Positions 7,167 to 8,096 of a DNA stretch of 8,096 bases are shown piece by piece; the first letter of the stretch is position 1, and every line of letters starts with the position of its first letter. The position numbers and the translations under genes are program-made. This DNA comes from Gammaproteobacteria bacterium (GTDB lineage: Bacteria; Pseudomonadota; Gammaproteobacteria; Natronospirales; REEB76). The stretch is from contig DAHVFI010000235.1 in NCBI GenBank assembly GCA_027317045.1, positions 1 to 8,096 of the forward strand, read 5' to 3'. The notes beneath the pieces were generated by a model. That model was given only the letters and a program-made list of their open reading frames with translations, searched no databases and was not told where the DNA came from.

Positions 7167-7201
7167 TGACGATCCGATGAAAGCCACGTGACGATCCAAT
7201 G
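7167..7201. repeat. Tandem 13-bp repeat with 22-bp period, candidate regulatory site
   Basis: TGACGATCCGATG (7167-7179) and TGACGATCCAATG (7189-7201) match at 12 of 13 positions. Their starts are 22 bases apart, about two helical turns, which would place two bound protein units on the same DNA face. On the minus strand they lie 48-83 bases upstream of the start codon at 7118, a normal position for an activator or response-regulator site. They also lie about 210 bases before the acylase gene. Confidence 0.4.
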
Positions 7202-7268
7202 TCGCGCTGATTGCGGCGAACCATCCCGGCCGCGACCCTGGTAGCGTGCCAAGATCAGCTTCGGATTA

Positions 7269-7308
7269 CCGGCTAGCGCCGGAGTCCTGGTCGGCCTGCG
7301 GCTATAAT
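7269..7308 (+). promoter_or_regulatory. Putative promoter of the acylase gene with GC-rich dyad
   Basis: A perfect TATAAT at 7303-7308 lies about 100 bases before the ATG at 7412. No good TTGACA stands 16-18 bases upstream; instead that region holds a GC-rich inverted repeat CCGGC-TAGC-GCCGG at 7269-7282. A promoter with a weak -35 helped by an activator is one reading. The leader between 7309 and 7400 shows no riboswitch I recognise. Confidence 0.45.
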
Positions 7309-7400
7309 CCGCGTGCCTGCCGCCGCCGGTTACCTTGCGTGGGCGAGAATCCTGAGCAATATCAGTGACGCGGACTTGCAAGACGCCGATTATCAACAAG

Positions 7401-7405
7401 AGGAG
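7401..7405 (+). promoter_or_regulatory. Ribosome binding site of the penicillin-acylase-family gene
   Basis: AGGAG lies six bases before the ATG at 7412. It decides the start, because the frame stays open upstream as far as a GTG at 7313. Confidence 0.85.
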
Positions 7406-7411
7406 TCCCGT

Positions 7412-8096
7412 ATGCAGAAACCCATCCTCATCTTTATCCTCACCATTGCGGCCGCCGGCGCCTTCCAACAGGCCGAGGCCCAGCCGAGTCCGCAGGCAAT
7501 CGCGCGCTGGCAGCAGGAGGCGCAGCACGTCACCCTCTACCGGGATAACTGGGGCATCGCCCACGTGTACGGCAAAACCGACGCCGATGCGGTGTTCGGC
7601 ATGGAGTATGCCCAGGCCGAGGACGATTTCAAGCGGGTGGAAACCAACTACATGGACGCGCTCGGCCTGCGCTCGGAAGCGCAAGGCAAATCCGGAATTT
7701 ACCGGGACCTGCGCAGAAAACTGTTCATCGATCCGGCGCTGATGAAAGCCAAGTACGCCGCAAGCCCCGAGTGGCTCAAGAAACTCATGAACGCCTTCGC
7801 CGACGGCCTCAATTACTACCTGTACAAGCACTCCGGTGTGAAGCTGCGGGTCATCGCGCATTTCGAGCCGTGGATGGCGCTCGCCTTCACGGAAGGCAGC
7901 ATCGGCGGAGACATCGAGCAGGGGGTGAACATTCCGCGGCTCGCGGCGTTCTACGGCGGCCTGCCGCTGCCGCCCCGGAAGATGGCGGAAAATCGGCAGC
8001 CTCCCGAACCCACGGGCTCCAACGGTATCGCCATTTCGCCGTCCATCGCCCTCGACCATCACGCCCTGCTGTGGATCAATCCACACACCTCATTCT
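7412..8096 (+). CDS. Penicillin acylase family Ntn hydrolase, N-terminal part (runs off window)
   Basis: From ATG at 7412 the frame stays open to the window end (228 codons), so the gene is 3'-partial. The start is fixed by AGGAG six bases upstream and by a signal peptide right after it: K3, hydrophobic 4-17, and a likely cleavage site after AEA at residue 23, giving a periplasmic protein. Residues 41-72 (LYRDNWGIAHVYGKTDADA and the following FGMEYAQAEDDF) match the alpha-subunit signature of the penicillin/acyl-homoserine-lactone acylase family. Gly202-Ser203-Asn204 in PTGSNGIAISPS is the expected autocleavage junction. Ser203 would become the N-terminal nucleophile of the beta subunit, and WINPHTSF just before the window end is a typical early beta-subunit motif. 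Such enzymes hydrolyse amide bonds of penicillins, N-acyl-homoserine lactones or other acyl amides; the substrate here cannot be told. The common Trp after SNG is replaced by Ile. Divergent from the small gene starting at 7118. Confidence 0.93.
   Translation, partial: MQKPILIFILTIAAAGAFQQAEAQPSPQAIARWQQEAQHVTLYRDNWGIAHVYGKTDADAVFGMEYAQAEDDFKRVETNYMDALGLRSEAQGKSGIYRDLRRKLFIDPALMKAKYAASPEWLKKLMNAFADGLNYYLYKHSGVKLRVIAHFEPWMALAFTEGSIGGDIEQGVNIPRLAAFYGGLPLPPRKMAENRQPPEPTGSNGIAISPSIALDHHALLWINPHTSF

Noticed and set aside
7088..8086. Minus-strand 332-codon frame covering the acylase gene and its upstream region.
   Set aside because: The plus strand has a ribosome binding site, signal peptide and Ntn-hydrolase motifs; the antisense frame has none.

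Overview
The window is GC-rich chromosomal DNA with strong G/C preference at third codon positions, most likely from a gammaproteobacterium related to the Pseudomonas/Xanthomonas/Steroidobacter-type lineages. That placement is inferred from three things: the protein sequences, the tail-to-tail ppk/ppx arrangement (as known in Pseudomonas aeruginosa, unlike the E. coli ppk-ppx operon), and the mix of exported BNR-repeat and penicillin-acylase-family proteins. I see no insertion sequence, CRISPR array, tRNA or rRNA.

Layout, left to right. (1) Positions 3-2339, plus strand: the C-terminal 778 codons of a large sortilin/VPS10-like BNR (Asp-box) beta-propeller protein whose start lies outside the window. 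(2) 2340-2543: intergenic, with no recognisable gene. (3) 2544-4619, plus strand: complete polyphosphate kinase ppk1 with all main catalytic residues. (4) 4621-6129, minus strand: complete exopolyphosphatase ppx, whose stop codon is one base from that of ppk. (5) 6130-6306: an AT-rich divergent intergenic region with a 23-bp imperfect dyad and a partial PhoB-box resemblance. (6) 6307-6549, plus strand: an 80-residue protein with two CPSC knuckles, probably a zinc ribbon, with a good ribosome binding site. (7) 6663-7118, minus strand: a small unrecognised gene (7118-6840) with a good ribosome binding site, overlapped at its end by a 22-codon reading frame in the -1 register, and followed by a clear minus-strand Rho-independent terminator. 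(8) 7119-7411: divergent intergenic region with a 13-bp tandem repeat, a GC-rich dyad and a perfect TATAAT. (9) 7412 to the window end, plus strand: the N-terminal part of an exported penicillin-acylase-family Ntn hydrolase, cut just after its nucleophile serine.

Ppk makes polyphosphate from ATP and Ppx hydrolyses it back to phosphate, so the centre of the window is a synthesis/degradation pair. Its abutting 3' ends leave no room for an intergenic terminator, so the two transcripts may well overlap as antisense RNAs. The flanking exported proteins have no evident pathway link to it. I found no convincing novel multi-gene system. The least explained items are the small minus-strand gene with its possible frameshift, the paired-repeat regulatory DNA around it, and the dyad upstream of ppx.
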